NCBI GenBank assembly: GCA_022508805.1
Contig: JAFLUM010000017.1
Span: 1 to 40,829 of the forward strand
Direction of reading: 5' to 3'
Origin: Oscillospiraceae bacterium
Lineage (GTDB): Bacteria > Bacillota > Clostridia > Oscillospirales > Acutalibacteraceae
Length of the DNA: 40,829 nt
Under the pieces are notes generated by a model. The model worked only from the letters and a program-made list of their open reading frames with translations. It did no database searches and had not been told where the DNA came from. Position numbers and translations under genes: made by a program. Shown here one piece after another: positions 40,037 through 40,829 of this stretch; the first letter of the stretch is position 1, and every line of letters starts with the position of its first letter.

Positions 40037-40711
40037 TTATGGCTTTTCTTCATATAAAACACCGTCATGCATATACACTACGGTATCGGCTCGGGAAGCC
40101 AGCTCTTGGTCGTGGGTGACAACAATTACACAACGTCCGGTCTCGTGGGCGAGCCGAATCAGGATATCCATAACCTGTTCTCCGTTTGCATCGTCTAAGT
40201 TTCCGGTGGGCTCATCCGCCAAAAGGACACGGGTATCCATACCCAATGCGCGGGCGATAGCAACTCTCTGCTGTTCTCCGCCCGAAAGCATCGTGGGAAA
40301 ACGATCCATCATTGCCTCCGACAGACCAACCTTTTCCAAGAGCTCTGCCGCCTTTTTTTTAGCCTCCGCAGGGCGAACACCGCGCAGCTCCATAGGATAC
40401 ATCACGTTTTCCGCTGCCGTGAGCAGAGGGAACAGCCGAAAGCTTTGATAAATAACGGCAACCCTCTCCCTACGGTACTGCTCTAAATTCATTTTTGCAG
40501 TGGACTCGCCTTCACACAGCACCTCACCCGCTGTCGGCAGATCCAGCCCCGCCATAAGGGATAGAAGCGTCGTCTTGCCCGAACCTGATTTACCCATAAT
40601 TGCATGGACTGCACCCTCTCCAAAAGAGTGGTTTATCCCCTTTAAGACGTTATTTTCTTGATACTGAGTTTTGTATGTATACTGTACATTTTTCAGCTCC
40701 AAAACAGCCAT
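40037..40711 (-). CDS. ABC transporter ATP-binding protein (MacB/LolD type)
   Basis: 224 residues, complete. Walker A GKSGSGKTT (40-48), Q-loop VIYQSFRLFPLL, signature LSGGEQQR (142-149), Walker [14 protein letters not shown] (162 onward), and H-loop VTHDQE. It pairs with the FtsX-like permease whose stop codon lies 12 bp upstream, so the two form an operon on the minus strand with the permease first. The system is of the peptide/lipoprotein export or antimicrobial-peptide-sensing type; there is no histidine kinase in view. It is distinct from the orphan ATPase at 10235, which lacks a permease. Confidence 0.92.
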   Translation of the reverse strand: MAVLELKNVQYTYKTQYQENNVLKGINHSFGEGAVHAIMGKSGSGKTTLLSLMAGLDLPTAGEVLCEGESTAKMNLEQYRRERVAVIYQSFRLFPLLTAAENVMYPMELRGVRPAEAKKKAAELLEKVGLSEAMMDRFPTMLSGGEQQRVAIARALGMDTRVLLADEPTGNLDDANGEQVMDILIRLAHETGRCVIVVTHDQELASRADTVVYMHDGVLYEEKP

Positions 40712-40723
40712 ATCGATTCCTCC

Positions 40724-40829
40724 TTATTCCCGTTCAGACAGTAGTTCTATTAGTTTTGTGCGACCCACTGCCAGTATGGAGAGGGCGCATCCTGCGAGAT
40801 AGCTTACTACAAATCCCGCTGTAGCCAGC
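40724..40829 (-). CDS. FtsX-like ABC permease, C-terminal end (cut by window edge)
   Basis: The minus strand is open from the window edge to TAA at 40724-40726, giving LATAGFVVSYLAGCALS, then ILAVGRTKLIELLSERE. The first part is a hydrophobic, small-residue-rich helix like the last transmembrane segment of FtsX/MacB permeases, and the short charged tail is typical. It is directly upstream of the cognate ATPase gene, whose ribosome binding site (GGAGG) lies in the 12-bp gap. Confidence 0.75.
   Translation of the reverse strand, partial: LATAGFVVSYLAGCALSILAVGRTKLIELLSERE

Overview
The window looks like the chromosome of a gut-type Clostridia (Firmicutes, probably Oscillospiraceae/Ruminococcaceae or a relative). 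The evidence is consensus sigma-A promoters with AGGAGG ribosome binding sites, a T-box leader on pheST, an IreB homologue, BspA-type leucine-rich surface proteins, a dockerin and a cohesin. This assignment is inference; the window has no rRNA and no lineage-specific marker.

Layout. 1-218: tRNA-Glu (cut by the edge) and tRNA-Met on the minus strand behind one perfect promoter. 250-3049 (minus): a membrane protein of unknown function, then a small XRE regulator followed by nth. 3305-3805 (plus): a flavin-reductase-like protein, then a palindromic intergenic repeat. 4092-9932 (minus): a tight three-gene locus of ECF-type sigma factor, single-span anti-sigma-like protein with an Ig-like ectodomain, and a 1436-residue LRR surface protein whose start overlaps the preceding stop. 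10235-14614 (plus): an orphan ABC ATPase and a surface protein with two fused metallophosphoesterase domains. 14621-18553: the T-box-controlled pheS-pheT operon. A 176-bp inverted-repeat element sits inside the leader and a shortened copy lies just after pheT. 18677-21236 (plus): ireB, an unknown 96-residue protein, a phosphoribosyltransferase, a MIF-family protein and a YjdF-like membrane protein. 21305-24295 (minus): a sulfur-assimilation locus with an Rrf2 regulator carrying a Cys triad, then a 24-codon Cys-rich leader peptide, metY and cysK. 24420-25180: tRNA-Ala(CGC) and a small membrane protein.

From about 25290 to 36818 lies an island visibly richer in G+C than its flanks. It is bounded by two decayed copies, in the same orientation, of the 3' end of one IS3-family transposase gene. 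It holds a zinc-ribbon gene fragment and, on the minus strand, a two-gene unit: a 2960-residue secreted subtilase ending in a type I dockerin, followed 15 bp later by a membrane-anchored protein with an N-terminal cohesin domain. The simplest reading is a self-contained surface-tethered protease system that uses cohesin-dockerin pairing as a minimal, non-cellulolytic scaffold. This is the strongest candidate for an undescribed system in the window.

36819-40829: an MBL-fold hydrolase, a PnuC-type vitamin transporter behind a compact leader with a strong terminator hairpin, a divergent HxlR regulator/iron-sulfur flavoprotein pair, and an ABC ATPase with the last 35 codons of its FtsX-like permease at the window edge.

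The other strong candidate is the metY-cysK locus. A Cys-codon-containing leader peptide and an operator-like inverted repeat at the start site suggest two layers of cysteine control.
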